Virus record (IMG/VR): IMGVR_UViG_3300033145_000775
Span: 1-24,981 of that record
Direction: 5' to 3' (one strand)
Origin: a virus
Length of the DNA stretch: 24,981 bases
Part shown: piece after piece, positions 15,180 through 22,600 of the stretch
Position numbering within the stretch: position 1 is the stretch's first letter
Layout: every line of letters begins with the position of its first letter
The notes under the pieces: generated by a model
The model's input: only the letters and a program-made list of their open reading frames with translations
What the model was told of the DNA's origin: nothing
Database searches by the model: none
Translations under genes and position numbers: made by a program

Positions 15180-16526
15180 ATGGGTGCTACTTCTAAATTA
15201 GAAATCCTGATTAAAGCTAACGATAAGGCGTCTGCCAAGATGAAGGGTGTCGGTAAGTCTGCCAATGCTATGGGAGCTAATCTCGCCAAGGTAGGCGGGA
15301 TAATGACTGGCGTTGGTATTGGGATGATAGCCACGCTCGGCAAGTTTGCAAACAGCTTCAGTAAAGCAGGTGATGAAGTGCAAAAGATGGCGAAACGGAC
15401 TGGCTTTAGCACGGAAGCCCTGTCCGAACTTCGTCATGTTGCTAAAATCACTGGCACTGAATTGGGTTCAATAGAGAAGGCTACCAAAAGAATGAGCAAG
15501 TCCATCATTGATGCCGATAGGGGGCTTGAGACCTATAAGCGCTCATTTGATGAGCTAGGATTGGAAATAAGCACCCTCCGGGCAATGAAGCCAGAGGAGC
15601 AGTTCTGGACAATCGCCAATGCCATTAGTGCTCTTGAAGACCAAACACTGAAGGCATCTCTCGCGCAGGAGATATTCGGGAGGGCGGGGCCAGAGTTGCT
15701 ACCAATGTTTGCCGAGACAGCAGAAGGGATAGATGCTCTGAGACAGGAAGCCCACGACCTTAATTTAGTGTTTGACCAAGAGGCAGCAGACTCCGCCGCG
15801 GCCTTTGAGGATGCCAAGACAAAGCTGGTAGGTGCTTTACAGGGGATAGGATTTGCTATAGCTGAAGACCTTATGCCTCTCCTGACTGATTTGGTTACTA
15901 AACTAACAGACGGCCTGAAACCTGTGCTGGCGTGGCTTGATGAACACCCTAATTTTTCAAAGGGCTTGCTAATAGCCGCTGCAGCTATTTTGGGTACAGG
16001 GGGTCTTCTGATAGGCATCAGACTGCTTACTGCTGCCTTTGGCCCACTTATAGCGAGCCTTGTTTCTGTGTGGGCTTTGCTGCCGGGTGGATTTGTTAGG
16101 CTTGCAGTTGCTATGGGGGCAATAGCAGGCATAATGGCTGGATTGGGCAAAGCCTTTGGGATAGGGCCTATGGCAGGCTTATTCCCTAAGAAAAAGATAA
16201 TGAAATATGAACCCGGTATGGGGCCTCCGCCCCCAGGATATACCTACGGGGAAGTTGATGAGAAGCCATCTGGTTTAGCTCCTGGTCAAACCTATGGTTA
16301 CGGCATAGGAGGTGAGATACCCTCATTTGCCACCGGCGGTATAGTCCCTGGCCCTATAGGGCAACCCAGATTAGTTGAGGCTCATGGTGGCGAATATATC
16401 GGCCATATGGCAGGTAATGTTTATATTACCGTACAGGGTTCAGTAGTCACAGAGAGAGATTTAGCAGAGACTTTAAGGCGTGCTTTTATCAAAGTAAAGG
16501 CTAGGAATACAACGACAGGTTTATGA
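15180..16526 (+). CDS. Tail tape measure protein (short)
   Basis: The 448-residue protein has the hallmarks of a tape measure: a helical N terminus (LEILIKANDKASAKMKGVG), the RTGFSTEALSELRHVAKITG segment widely shared in this family, IFGRAGPELLPMF, then hydrophobic stretches around residues 262-320 (LLIAAAAILGTGGLLIGI and later Ala/Gly-rich helices). The C terminus has a Pro/Gly-rich linker and TGGIVPGPIGQPRLVEAHGG, typical of tape measures. It sets tail length and helps DNA ejection. At the known rule of about 0.15 nm per residue, the tail would be near 65-70 nm. It starts 3 bases after the chaperone stop. Confidence 0.92.
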   Translation: MGATSKLEILIKANDKASAKMKGVGKSANAMGANLAKVGGIMTGVGIGMIATLGKFANSFSKAGDEVQKMAKRTGFSTEALSELRHVAKITGTELGSIEKATKRMSKSIIDADRGLETYKRSFDELGLEISTLRAMKPEEQFWTIANAISALEDQTLKASLAQEIFGRAGPELLPMFAETAEGIDALRQEAHDLNLVFDQEAADSAAAFEDAKTKLVGALQGIGFAIAEDLMPLLTDLVTKLTDGLKPVLAWLDEHPNFSKGLLIAAAAILGTGGLLIGIRLLTAAFGPLIASLVSVWALLPGGFVRLAVAMGAIAGIMAGLGKAFGIGPMAGLFPKKKIMKYEPGMGPPPPGYTYGEVDEKPSGLAPGQTYGYGIGGEIPSFATGGIVPGPIGQPRLVEAHGGEYIGHMAGNVYITVQGSVVTERDLAETLRRAFIKVKARNTTTGL

Positions 16527-16527
16527 T

Positions 16528-17718
16528 ATGGCGACAGCAGCTACTATAACAGTGAGAATAGCATTCTCCAGCGACCCATTCGATGCCAGCCCTACTTGGA
16601 CTGATGTAACGAATGATGCCTATGAATTTGAAATAAGGCGTGGCCGACAGTATGAACTAGACCGGATAGAGTGTGGGCTGGCCACTGTATTCCTGGAAAA
16701 TCTCTCAGGTGATTATTGGCCTAACAATACAGGGGGGGCTTATTACCCGAATGTCCTGCCAGGCAAGCGGATAAATATCCGAGCTACCTATGGTGGCACA
16801 ACCTACGACCTCTATACTGGGTTTATTGAAGCATGGCAACCTGACTGGCTGGGATTGGCAGGCTATGGACCAATTATAAGGCTAGACTGTGCTGACCTAT
16901 TAAAAAACCTCTCTCGGCTTGAATTAAATGATGGCACCGGTTACTCCCAAGAGGCCAGCGGGACGCGAGTAGGAAATGTATTGGATGACCTCGGGTGGCC
17001 GGCTGGAGCGCGGGATTTAGACGCAGGGCAGAGTACTATGATAGCCACCGGAGCCCTTGTCAATGAGAATGCTTTGGCTCATCTCCTCACAGTACAACAG
17101 TCAGAGTTAGGGATAGTATTTATAGCTGGTGATGGGGATGTTCAATTCCAGGACCGTCATGCCCGGCTGAAATCTCCATATACCACTAGCCAGGCTACCT
17201 TCGGCGATGATACAGGGGAGAGTCCATACCGAGCCATTGAGCCGAGTTATGATGATGATTTTATTTACAATGATGTTCGAATGACAAGAAGTGGGGGGAC
17301 AGAGCAGACGGCCAGCGATGCCACAAGCCAAACGACCTTTGGTAAGCGTAGTCTAGTAAGAACTGGCTTGTTGATGGCCGATGATAATGAGGCACTATCA
17401 CAAGCTCAGTTCCAGTTAAGTCGGTATAAAGATGCTGCACTTCGCAGTAGGGAATTAGTGTTGTATCCCGACCATGCCCCGGCTGACCTCTTCTCCAAAG
17501 TACTTGGTTATGATATCAGCACCAGAATAACAGTACGGCTTAATCAGGCGAATATAGATACTGATTACCATATTGAGGGCATCGCGCATCATTACAGTGC
17601 CCGAACAGGATTATGGGAGACTAGGTGGCAGTTGAGTGATGCGGATAGCCAGGTATATTGGGCATTAGGGGTTGCTGGGTTTTCTGAGCTTGGTGAGACG
17701 ACAAGACTAGCATATTGA
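16528..17718 (+). CDS. Minor tail protein, probably distal tail / baseplate hub
   Basis: This 396-residue protein follows the tape measure by 1 base, the place for distal tail or hub proteins. It begins ATITVRIAFSSDPFDASPTW, then VTNDAYEFEIRRGRQYELD and LENLSGDYWPNN, a pattern found in phage minor tail proteins. GKRINIRATYGG and DLYTGFIEAWQPDW suggest a beta-barrel like those of hub domains. The C-terminal half includes DDFIYNDVRMTRSGG and TDYHIEGIAHHYSARTG. No enzymatic motif is visible, so I do not call a tail lysin. Confidence 0.75.
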   Translation: MATAATITVRIAFSSDPFDASPTWTDVTNDAYEFEIRRGRQYELDRIECGLATVFLENLSGDYWPNNTGGAYYPNVLPGKRINIRATYGGTTYDLYTGFIEAWQPDWLGLAGYGPIIRLDCADLLKNLSRLELNDGTGYSQEASGTRVGNVLDDLGWPAGARDLDAGQSTMIATGALVNENALAHLLTVQQSELGIVFIAGDGDVQFQDRHARLKSPYTTSQATFGDDTGESPYRAIEPSYDDDFIYNDVRMTRSGGTEQTASDATSQTTFGKRSLVRTGLLMADDNEALSQAQFQLSRYKDAALRSRELVLYPDHAPADLFSKVLGYDISTRITVRLNQANIDTDYHIEGIAHHYSARTGLWETRWQLSDADSQVYWALGVAGFSELGETTRLAY

Positions 17719-17725
17719 GGTGATT

Positions 17726-18151
17726 ATGATAACAGCAAATCTATTTTTCAATCGCACAGACATGAGGAAGGCGCCGATACCCAATTGGGACGCTTGGCGA
17801 TTAACTGCTTTACTTCCTAAATTAGCCCTACATCGAATCAAGGAGCAAGGCTACGACAAGACCAGCCCCCCGTTGAAGGCATTTGTCAATCACGGCAACT
17901 GGCTTGTCCAGTGTGAATGTGGCGGCGCCGAGAAGGTGTGGGAGGAAGGCTGGATGATGTGTATGTCTTGTCTGAATGCTGCTCATGGTCATAAATACCG
18001 CCGAACTGTATTCCCCAAAGCCAGAAAGCGCATTGAGGCTCTACTTATGATGAGACCGGTATCAAACAGAAACTGGTATCCTGGAGAGACTATTTCCACG
18101 CTTGAGGGCGAGAATGAGCAACACAAAGCAGAGCTATTGGAGGTGTGCTGA
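17726..18151 (+). CDS. Phage protein with zinc-ribbon-like Cys motif, unknown
   Basis: The product has 141 residues from ATG 17726, chosen because GAGGTG at 17717-17722 lies just upstream; a GTG at 17720 would add 2 residues. The middle has QCECGG followed 13 residues later by CMSC, a spacing suited to one zinc ion. The N terminus (FFNRTDMRKAPIPNWDAWR) and C terminus are without recognised domains. It sits between a hub-like gene and a tail-tip gene, so it may be a virion-associated or assembly protein, but the function is unknown. Confidence 0.65.
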   Translation: MITANLFFNRTDMRKAPIPNWDAWRLTALLPKLALHRIKEQGYDKTSPPLKAFVNHGNWLVQCECGGAEKVWEEGWMMCMSCLNAAHGHKYRRTVFPKARKRIEALLMMRPVSNRNWYPGETISTLEGENEQHKAELLEVC

Positions 18152-18576
18152 TGGCTTGGACAGCACCAACAACGAGAAGCACAGGCGACCTGATAACCGC
18201 CAGCAATTGGAATACAGACCTAGTAGATAACCTGACTTATCTAAAGACTGAGACGGATACAAAAGCCACCCTAACTATAGCTGAAACCCAAGTATTTAAT
18301 GGCACTGCCCCCACTTCTTTCACGGATTTGGATTTATCTGGGACAATTGGCAGTAATGAAGCTTTAGTTCTATTACATATTTCTTGCGCAACCTCTTCAA
18401 CCAATGTCTTAGTTCACAGAAATGGCACTTCTTTAGTTTCAAACTATTATGGAGTTACGGGTGCTGCAGAAAACCGTGTTTGGCTCTGGGTGCCTACTGA
18501 TACTGCTGGTATAATTGAATGGAGGGCAGGCGTAGCTGAAACAACGACAATTACTCTTGTTGCTTATATAAAGTGA
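18151..18576 (+). CDS. Tail-tip or fibre-like structural protein
   Basis: The 141-residue product starts MAWTAPTTRSTGDLITASNW and continues NTDLVDNLTYLK, an opening often found in phage tail-end proteins. The rest is Thr-rich beta structure ending TTTITLVAYIK, similar to a small receptor-contacting domain. The ATG at 18151 is preferred because GGAGG at 18139-18143 lies 7 bases upstream and the codon shares a base with the preceding stop; GTG at 18145 would add two residues. As the last virion gene before the lysis-like cassette, it may contact the host surface. Confidence 0.7.
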   Translation: MAWTAPTTRSTGDLITASNWNTDLVDNLTYLKTETDTKATLTIAETQVFNGTAPTSFTDLDLSGTIGSNEALVLLHISCATSSTNVLVHRNGTSLVSNYYGVTGAAENRVWLWVPTDTAGIIEWRAGVAETTTITLVAYIK

Positions 18577-18592
18577 TGAAATTACGAGCAGT

Positions 18593-18688
18593 ATGTCTTT
18601 TATCGTTCCTGTTAATTGGTATTATAGGATAGCCACTAATTTAGGAACTCCCGATAAACATGATTGGGAAGAATGGCTATTACACTAA
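18593..18688 (+). CDS. Possible 31-residue peptide gene, or gene remnant
   Basis: In the 143-base gap after the fibre-like gene, an ATG at 18593 opens a frame to TAA at 18686-18688. The peptide, starting MSFIVPVNWYYRIATNLG and ending DWEEWLLH, has a protein-like composition but no clear SD. A different 18-residue hydrophobic frame starts at 18576 and overlaps it. They may be genuine tiny genes or the remains of one frameshifted gene. The evidence is weak. Confidence 0.25.
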   Translation: MSFIVPVNWYYRIATNLGTPDKHDWEEWLLH

Positions 18689-18719
18689 TGAGCAGGAAAT
18701 GAAGGAGGAGTGACAAATA

Positions 18720-18977
18720 GTGAAGATTAAGTGGAGCTTTCGCTCGATTTGGCATTATGTTATCGGCGGTTTCGCTGGGTTTACTTGGGTCTGGTCGCCT
18801 TCTCTCCCCCCGACTATACTTGGCGGATTTATTGCCTACGAAGTAAAACAGGATAGAGATTTAGAAAAGACGGACAGGAAAGACCCCGACAGCCACCTTG
18901 ATATATATGAAGCAGTCTTTGCCCTTCCCTTCGGTGTTGGGCTAGGAGTGGGATTAAGATTTCTAGGAGTAATTTAA
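18720..18977 (+). CDS. Small membrane protein, holin candidate 1
   Basis: This 85-residue protein starts at GTG 18720 with GGAGGAG about 10 bases upstream. It has a basic N terminus (KIKWSFRSIWHY), a hydrophobic Gly/Trp/Pro-rich segment at about 13-40 and a second at about 64-85 (VFALPFGVGLGVGLRFLGVI), separated by a charged loop (KQDRDLEKTDRKDPDSH). Two membrane segments, small size and location after tail genes fit a holin or another lysis-cassette membrane protein. No family is recognised. Confidence 0.6.
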   Translation: MKIKWSFRSIWHYVIGGFAGFTWVWSPSLPPTILGGFIAYEVKQDRDLEKTDRKDPDSHLDIYEAVFALPFGVGLGVGLRFLGVI

Positions 18978-18989
18978 GGAGAAACGAAG

Positions 18990-19154
18990 ATGGAAAAATG
19001 GATTAGACCAGTTATTACTATCATAGCGGTAAGCGGTCTCACTGTAGGCTTTTTCCTCGGTCGTATCCCGTCTGAAGCTTATGTGCCTCTTATGGCAATC
19101 ACAATCACATACTGGTTTAGAGCTAGGGACGAAGCTAAAAGAATACAGGGATAA
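18990..19154 (+). CDS. Small membrane protein, holin candidate 2 (54 residues)
   Basis: The ATG at 18990 follows AAGGAG at 18976-18981, 8 bases upstream. The product begins MEKWIRPVITIIAVSGLTVG and has membrane segments at about 6-23 and 31-43, with a charged tail (FRARDEAKRIQG). Charged tails of this kind are common in small phage holins and tail-end membrane proteins. It is one of three consecutive small membrane protein genes before the late terminator. Function is inferred from size, topology and position only. Confidence 0.6.
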   Translation: MEKWIRPVITIIAVSGLTVGFFLGRIPSEAYVPLMAITITYWFRARDEAKRIQG

Positions 19155-19178
19155 CGATGTAAAGCGAGGGGCACTGAC

Positions 19179-19511
19179 ATGAGCGATATTATCATTACTC
19201 CACAGGACAGAGCTAAATATGGAGATAAGAGCGAGCATGATTTGCTTATTATCACAGCCACTAGGCAGGATAGCATTATAGACCAAGTCAAGAGTGTCAC
19301 AAAGCAAGTTAAGGAGCAGAATGGCCGTGTGTTTAAACTCCATGACAAGATAAACGCTTTGCCCTGTGGCGTTCATACTGAACGCATTGATAACCTCGAA
19401 GGCAGTAAGGCAGTAGCCGTGTCTCGTATTGAAAAGATAAAGGTAGGGATTATCTGTTCGTCAGTTACCGCAGTTGTAGTGTGGCTGACAACCATTCTTC
19501 CGATACCATAA
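19179..19511 (+). CDS. XhlA-like membrane protein, holin/lysis accessory candidate
   Basis: The 110-residue protein has a hydrophilic N terminus, a helical coiled-coil-like stretch (IIDQVKSVTKQVKEQNGRVF and later ERIDNLEGSKAVAVSRIEK) and one C-terminal membrane segment at about 88-107 (VGIICSSVTAVVVWLTTI). This layout resembles XhlA-type haemolysin/holin partners. The ATG at 19179 has only a weak SD. It is the last rightward gene before the strong terminator at 19570-19597. No endolysin gene lies beside it. Confidence 0.55.
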   Translation: MSDIIITPQDRAKYGDKSEHDLLIITATRQDSIIDQVKSVTKQVKEQNGRVFKLHDKINALPCGVHTERIDNLEGSKAVAVSRIEKIKVGIICSSVTAVVVWLTTILPIP

Positions 19512-19569
19512 GGCACTGAGGCTTGAATCAGGGTGTTTTATTACAATATTAGTAGGTTGCTATTACTAC

Positions 19570-19597
19570 GGGGGGCGAAAGCCCCCCTCATTTTTTG
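19570..19597 (+). terminator. Strong Rho-independent terminator of the late operon
   Basis: A 7-bp all-G/C stem (19570-19576 with 19581-19587) closed by a GAAA tetraloop is followed, after CA context bases, by a run of six T residues (19592-19597). It lies 58 bases after the last late gene and points away from the leftward integrase gene, so it ends rightward late transcription. No equal T-run exists for the opposite strand. Confidence 0.9.
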
Positions 19598-19728
19598 TTT
19601 TATGGCATAATATCAAGTTATACTCACCTTATTTCAACCCCATCCTATCCACCGGCCTTCCAGGCAACTTCTAACCGGCAACCTATAGTGAAAGGTAATT
19701 GTCTATTACAATGATATATCAATTATCA
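19598..19728. other. Non-coding stretch beside the integrase, candidate attP region
   Basis: This 131-base AT-rich gap lies between the late terminator and the integrase stop. It contains the perfect 10-base palindrome TGATATATCA (19712-19721) and a short inverted repeat ATTGT/ACAAT nearby. Large serine integrases usually act on an attP near their own gene, and this and the 59-base gap upstream of the integrase are the only such gaps. The core cannot be fixed from one sequence, so the assignment is inference. Confidence 0.35.
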
Positions 19729-21243
19729 CTAGCACACATTCATCAATCGGGTAAAGGAAAACTTAGCGTCATAGTGCAGACATGCCGATGTTTGTTCAAT
19801 GGGGCTAAGTTTTAGTGAAGGAGCCACATCTATAATCAGCTTTTCCTTAGTTGCTCGCACTTTGATACCCAATACTTTTAAGGCTCTCTGTTTGCCCTCA
19901 AAGGAGAGATTATCAATATTGTTTTTTAGGGGTTCGGTTATTTCGTCTAACGCAATAATTGCTGTGCTTAGTTGGTATTGCTTGCTCATTATAGCTTCCA
20001 GGTCAGCAAGCCTTTTTGTGTCAGCTTCCCACTCTTCTTTCAGGTCTGCCAATTCATCTAGCAGGGCATCCTCGTTGAAATCATCCTTATACCTGAACAG
20101 CTTGGTGAACCTTCGCTTCTGTCCCGGGTAAGTCTTTAGTTTCCGTTTTAACTTCTCAGCTTCTGTAGGGACACTATCATCCGTTTTGCACTGTTCAGCT
20201 AATTTCCCCCTTATCATTTCAGGATCAGTTAGCATCTTCTTAACCTCATCCCAAACTATGCTTTCTATTTTATCAGCGCGCATATACCTTGATTTACAGA
20301 TAGCCCCCCTGCTTGTTGTGGGATATGTCCCCCGGCACCTGTAATATCGCCATCTCCTGTTCAAGAATGCCCCGGTGCAGGGAGTTCCACATTCACCGCA
20401 GAATATCCGCCCTCTTAATAGATATGGTTGTATCACCCTGCTCTTATTGAGATTTGACTTGCGCTTCAGTATATCGTTTACCAAGGCAAACACTTCTGGT
20501 TTTATGATAGGCGGTGATACATCGGGCAAGAGATGCCCTGAGTAATAGGTTAAGCCGATATAGGCTGTATTCTTTAATATGCGCCTTATTGTGAGGGGGT
20601 GCCATAAATGCCCTTGCTTGGTAGGGATACGCTGCTCATTGAGTGTTGTGGCAATTCTGAAGCTACTGTGTCCTTCTGCGGTCCAGTCAAATAGCTTGGT
20701 TACAATCTTGGCTTCGTATTCGTTGATGGTTCTAATCTTTTTATCCGGGTTCCAATCATAGCCATAAATACCGGCGCCAGTCCCTTGCGGAAACTTGCCC
20801 TGCTTCACTAGTTCCATTTTGCCCCGCATGGTGCGTTCTTTAATTTTCTCAGTTTCTAACTTGGCAGCGTATCCTCTTATATGAGTTATCAGCTTTCCCA
20901 TATCTGAGCTGTCAACCTCTTCGGTTACCAGGACAAGGCGTACACCATACCGCTCTAGTTCCTCTTGGATGATGATATTGTGGATAGGGTCTCTTGAGAG
21001 TCTGTCCAGGGTATAGCAGATGAGTGCTGAGATTTTACCAGAACGGACTAACTCACGGGCATGGTTCAGTGTGGGACGATCTAATTTTAAGCCTGAGTAT
21101 GACTCTCTGAGGCGGTATTCCGGGGGTGCTTTATAACCGAGCTCACCAGCTTTCTTGAGGCAAAACTCTAGCTGGGTATCAAGGCTGGTCCCTTCCTCTT
21201 GCCCTTCGGTGCTGACACGGCAATATATGGCTGCTTTGGTCAT
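19729..21243 (-). CDS. int: Large serine recombinase (phage integrase)
   Basis: This 504-residue enzyme integrates and excises the phage genome by a Ser-mediated double-strand exchange. The resolvase domain comes first: AAIYCRVSTEGQ with the catalytic Ser11, then SYSGLKLDRPTL and TLDRLSRDP with the conserved Arg residues. The recombinase domain follows (GAGIYGYDW, GLTYYSG), then a zinc ribbon with C282, C285, C303 and C316 (FCGECG, YYRCRG), and a coiled-coil region in the C-terminal part (KLKRKLKTYPGQ and LADLKEEWEADTKRL). Length is normal for the family. The start is set by the domain edge; no good SD is visible, so translation may be weak. It is the last gene of the leftward lysogeny module. 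Confidence 0.96.
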   Translation of the reverse strand: MTKAAIYCRVSTEGQEEGTSLDTQLEFCLKKAGELGYKAPPEYRLRESYSGLKLDRPTLNHARELVRSGKISALICYTLDRLSRDPIHNIIIQEELERYGVRLVLVTEEVDSSDMGKLITHIRGYAAKLETEKIKERTMRGKMELVKQGKFPQGTGAGIYGYDWNPDKKIRTINEYEAKIVTKLFDWTAEGHSSFRIATTLNEQRIPTKQGHLWHPLTIRRILKNTAYIGLTYYSGHLLPDVSPPIIKPEVFALVNDILKRKSNLNKSRVIQPYLLRGRIFCGECGTPCTGAFLNRRWRYYRCRGTYPTTSRGAICKSRYMRADKIESIVWDEVKKMLTDPEMIRGKLAEQCKTDDSVPTEAEKLKRKLKTYPGQKRRFTKLFRYKDDFNEDALLDELADLKEEWEADTKRLADLEAIMSKQYQLSTAIIALDEITEPLKNNIDNLSFEGKQRALKVLGIKVRATKEKLIIDVAPSLKLSPIEQTSACLHYDAKFSFTRLMNVC

Positions 21244-21302
21244 CGCTCGTTTAGGTAGTCTTGCCCCCTTTTAATTTGGTAGGAATATTTAACCATTAAA
21301 GT

Positions 21303-21845
21303 TTAGTAATGCTCCAATTCCCAATCATCAATTTCTATGTCCAGCACCTCATTTCCATTTACCAATTTTATAGTCCAATTAGTATCTTTCTTACCTACTC
21401 TAATGCCAGAGCCATTGACCATACCATAGTAATCGTTGCCACCGCTACACTCAACAATATAGAATATCTCGTAGTAATCAATGTCTAAATCGCCGGTGTT
21501 TTCAATCTCTATGTATATTTCTACAAGGTCACTCCATTCTTCAGAATAATCCCAATAATCTTGGCTCCAATTCTTTATTCTGCATAAAGCAGATATTTCT
21601 AGCTCTGGCTCAGGTTCGGGCTTTTGTGGCGGTGTAGGTTCTGGCTTCGGTTCTGATGGTGGCAGTATAGTCTCTAGCGTCGGTTCAGGTGTAGGGCTAT
21701 AAGATTCCTCGTAATATGCATCCCAGCTGGCATAGCCCTCCGGCGGGGGGAAGGGTTCGGGTTTGGAGGGCTGGTTTAATTCAATACAACTAGTCAGAGG
21801 TATTAGAAGAAGCGGCGCTAATAGCAGCAATATCCATCTTCTCAC
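21303..21845 (-). CDS. Prophage lipoprotein, candidate superinfection-exclusion protein
   Basis: The 180-residue protein has a lipoprotein signal: MRRW, a hydrophobic core of leucines, and the lipobox LTSC with Cys20 as the lipid-carrying residue. A Pro/Glu-rich linker follows (about 24-85, PEPTPPQKPEPEP), then a C-terminal domain of about 95 residues with VEIYIEIENTGDLDIDYYEI, resembling a small Ig-like fold. It would be anchored on the outside of the cytoplasmic membrane. The start is GTG 21845, overlapping the repressor stop by GTGA, with AAGGAGG upstream, so it is coupled to repressor translation and likely made in the lysogen. Lipoproteins at this position in other temperate phages (e.g. 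Ltp of phage TP-J34) block DNA entry of related phages. That role is inferred by position. Confidence 0.8.
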   Translation of the reverse strand: MRRWILLLLAPLLLIPLTSCIELNQPSKPEPFPPPEGYASWDAYYEESYSPTPEPTLETILPPSEPKPEPTPPQKPEPEPELEISALCRIKNWSQDYWDYSEEWSDLVEIYIEIENTGDLDIDYYEIFYIVECSGGNDYYGMVNGSGIRVGKKDTNWTIKLVNGNEVLDIEIDDWELEHY

Positions 21846-22483
21846 TTCAACCTCCTTATTACTTCAATAACCGGGGCTACTACCTGGCAGTCTTCAAACT
21901 TGTATTTACCATCGTTATTCTCCAGCCATAACTCATTGGCTACTTTTCTCAAGCGGGCTATATGGAGGTTGCCTTTAATGAGACAAGCGACTATATCTCC
22001 ATTGTCTATCGAGGCGTTTCTGTCAACGATGATAACATCTCCGTCCTGTATCTTTGGCTCTAGGCATATACCTCGCACTATATAGCCCTCTATGCCCGTT
22101 CTGGTGGCTCTGGCGGAAGCTCTATACACATACTCCACCGGCTCCGCTGAATCCCCAGCATGGAAAGGAAACGAGGTGTATACCGGTATACTTTGGGGAG
22201 TAGCTAGTTTGAGGCGGTCAAGGATTTCCTCTGGGGTTTCCTTGTGCTGATATGCTGACTCGGCTTCCTTAATATACCCAGCAGCTTGATATAGCACTTC
22301 TGGGCGGATATTGAAGGCACGGGCAAGTTTGAGGAAGGTATCAGCGGAGGGCTTGGCTACCTTGCCACATTCAAGGTTAGCCAGATAACCCCTGTCTAGC
22401 TTTGAGCGTTCAGCTAGTTCTTTTTGAGTCCAGTCCCGCTCCGCCCTTAACTGTTTTAGTTTAGTTCCTAGTCTGTTTTCCAT
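21842..22483 (-). CDS. CI-like repressor with HTH_3 and degenerate S24 peptidase domains
   Basis: The 213-residue protein begins with an XRE-type HTH at about 5-62 (KLKQLRAERDWTQKELAERS, then LANLECGKVAKPSADTF) and ends with a LexA/CI-like domain (about 98-213: IPVYTSFPFHAGD, LEPKIQDGDVIIVDR, IDNGDIVACLI, LENNDGKYKF). The usual GDSM-P motif reads GICLEP, so the catalytic Ser position is Cys140, and the catalytic Lys in VKRL-type motifs reads IARL, with Ala176. The Ala-Gly pair often cut in this family is present at 109-110. By this alignment the protein keeps the fold but probably not self-cleavage. It would hold the lytic genes silent from the divergent operator region. Confidence 0.9.
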   Translation of the reverse strand: MENRLGTKLKQLRAERDWTQKELAERSKLDRGYLANLECGKVAKPSADTFLKLARAFNIRPEVLYQAAGYIKEAESAYQHKETPEEILDRLKLATPQSIPVYTSFPFHAGDSAEPVEYVYRASARATRTGIEGYIVRGICLEPKIQDGDVIIVDRNASIDNGDIVACLIKGNLHIARLRKVANELWLENNDGKYKFEDCQVVAPVIEVIRRLK

Positions 22484-22492
22484 CGTGCTCTT

Positions 22493-22520
22493 ATTTTAGC
22501 AGTATTAGCAAGGTTGTCAA
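22493..22520 (-). promoter_or_regulatory. Leftward promoter for repressor and lipoprotein genes
   Basis: On the minus strand TTGACA (22520-22515) and TAAAAT (22498-22493) are separated by 16 bases. TGC directly before TAAAAT gives an extended -10. The -10 lies about 10 bases from the repressor start, so the mRNA leader would be very short. The placement fits a repressor-maintenance promoter. Confidence 0.65.
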
Positions 22521-22597
22521 GGAAAACCAGCACAATTACAAAAATTCCCTCAAAATCGGTGCTAAAAGACTTGACAAGGCGATATTCAGTATGCTAA
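22496..22597. promoter_or_regulatory. Four TGCTAA sites, candidate operator half-sites
   Basis: TGCTAA occurs twice on the minus strand (22496-22501 and 22505-22510) and twice on the plus strand (22560-22565 and 22592-22597). Two of them overlap the -10 elements of the two divergent promoters. This fits repressor/Cro binding sites, although those two could also just be extended -10 sequences. Confidence 0.4.
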
Positions 22598-22600
22598 TCT
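22571..22600 (+). promoter_or_regulatory. Rightward early promoter
   Basis: TTGACA at 22571-22576 and TAATCT at 22595-22600 are 18 bases apart, with TGC ahead of the -10. The Cro-like gene starts 19 bases downstream with AAGGAG 6 bases before its ATG. This is probably the lytic promoter that the repressor controls. Confidence 0.7.

Noticed and set aside
15533-16150. 205-codon minus-strand open frame inside the tape measure gene
   Set aside because: Antisense to a clear tape measure protein, rich in Ser/Ala/Pro as expected for a reverse shadow, with no start signal.
19570-19597. The late terminator as bidirectional, also ending integrase transcription
   Set aside because: The stem is symmetric, but on the minus strand it is not followed by a T-run, so only rightward termination is supported.
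19799-20131. 110-codon plus-strand frame inside the integrase C-terminal region
   Set aside because: Antisense to the integrase coiled-coil region; Ser-rich composition of a shadow frame, no SD.
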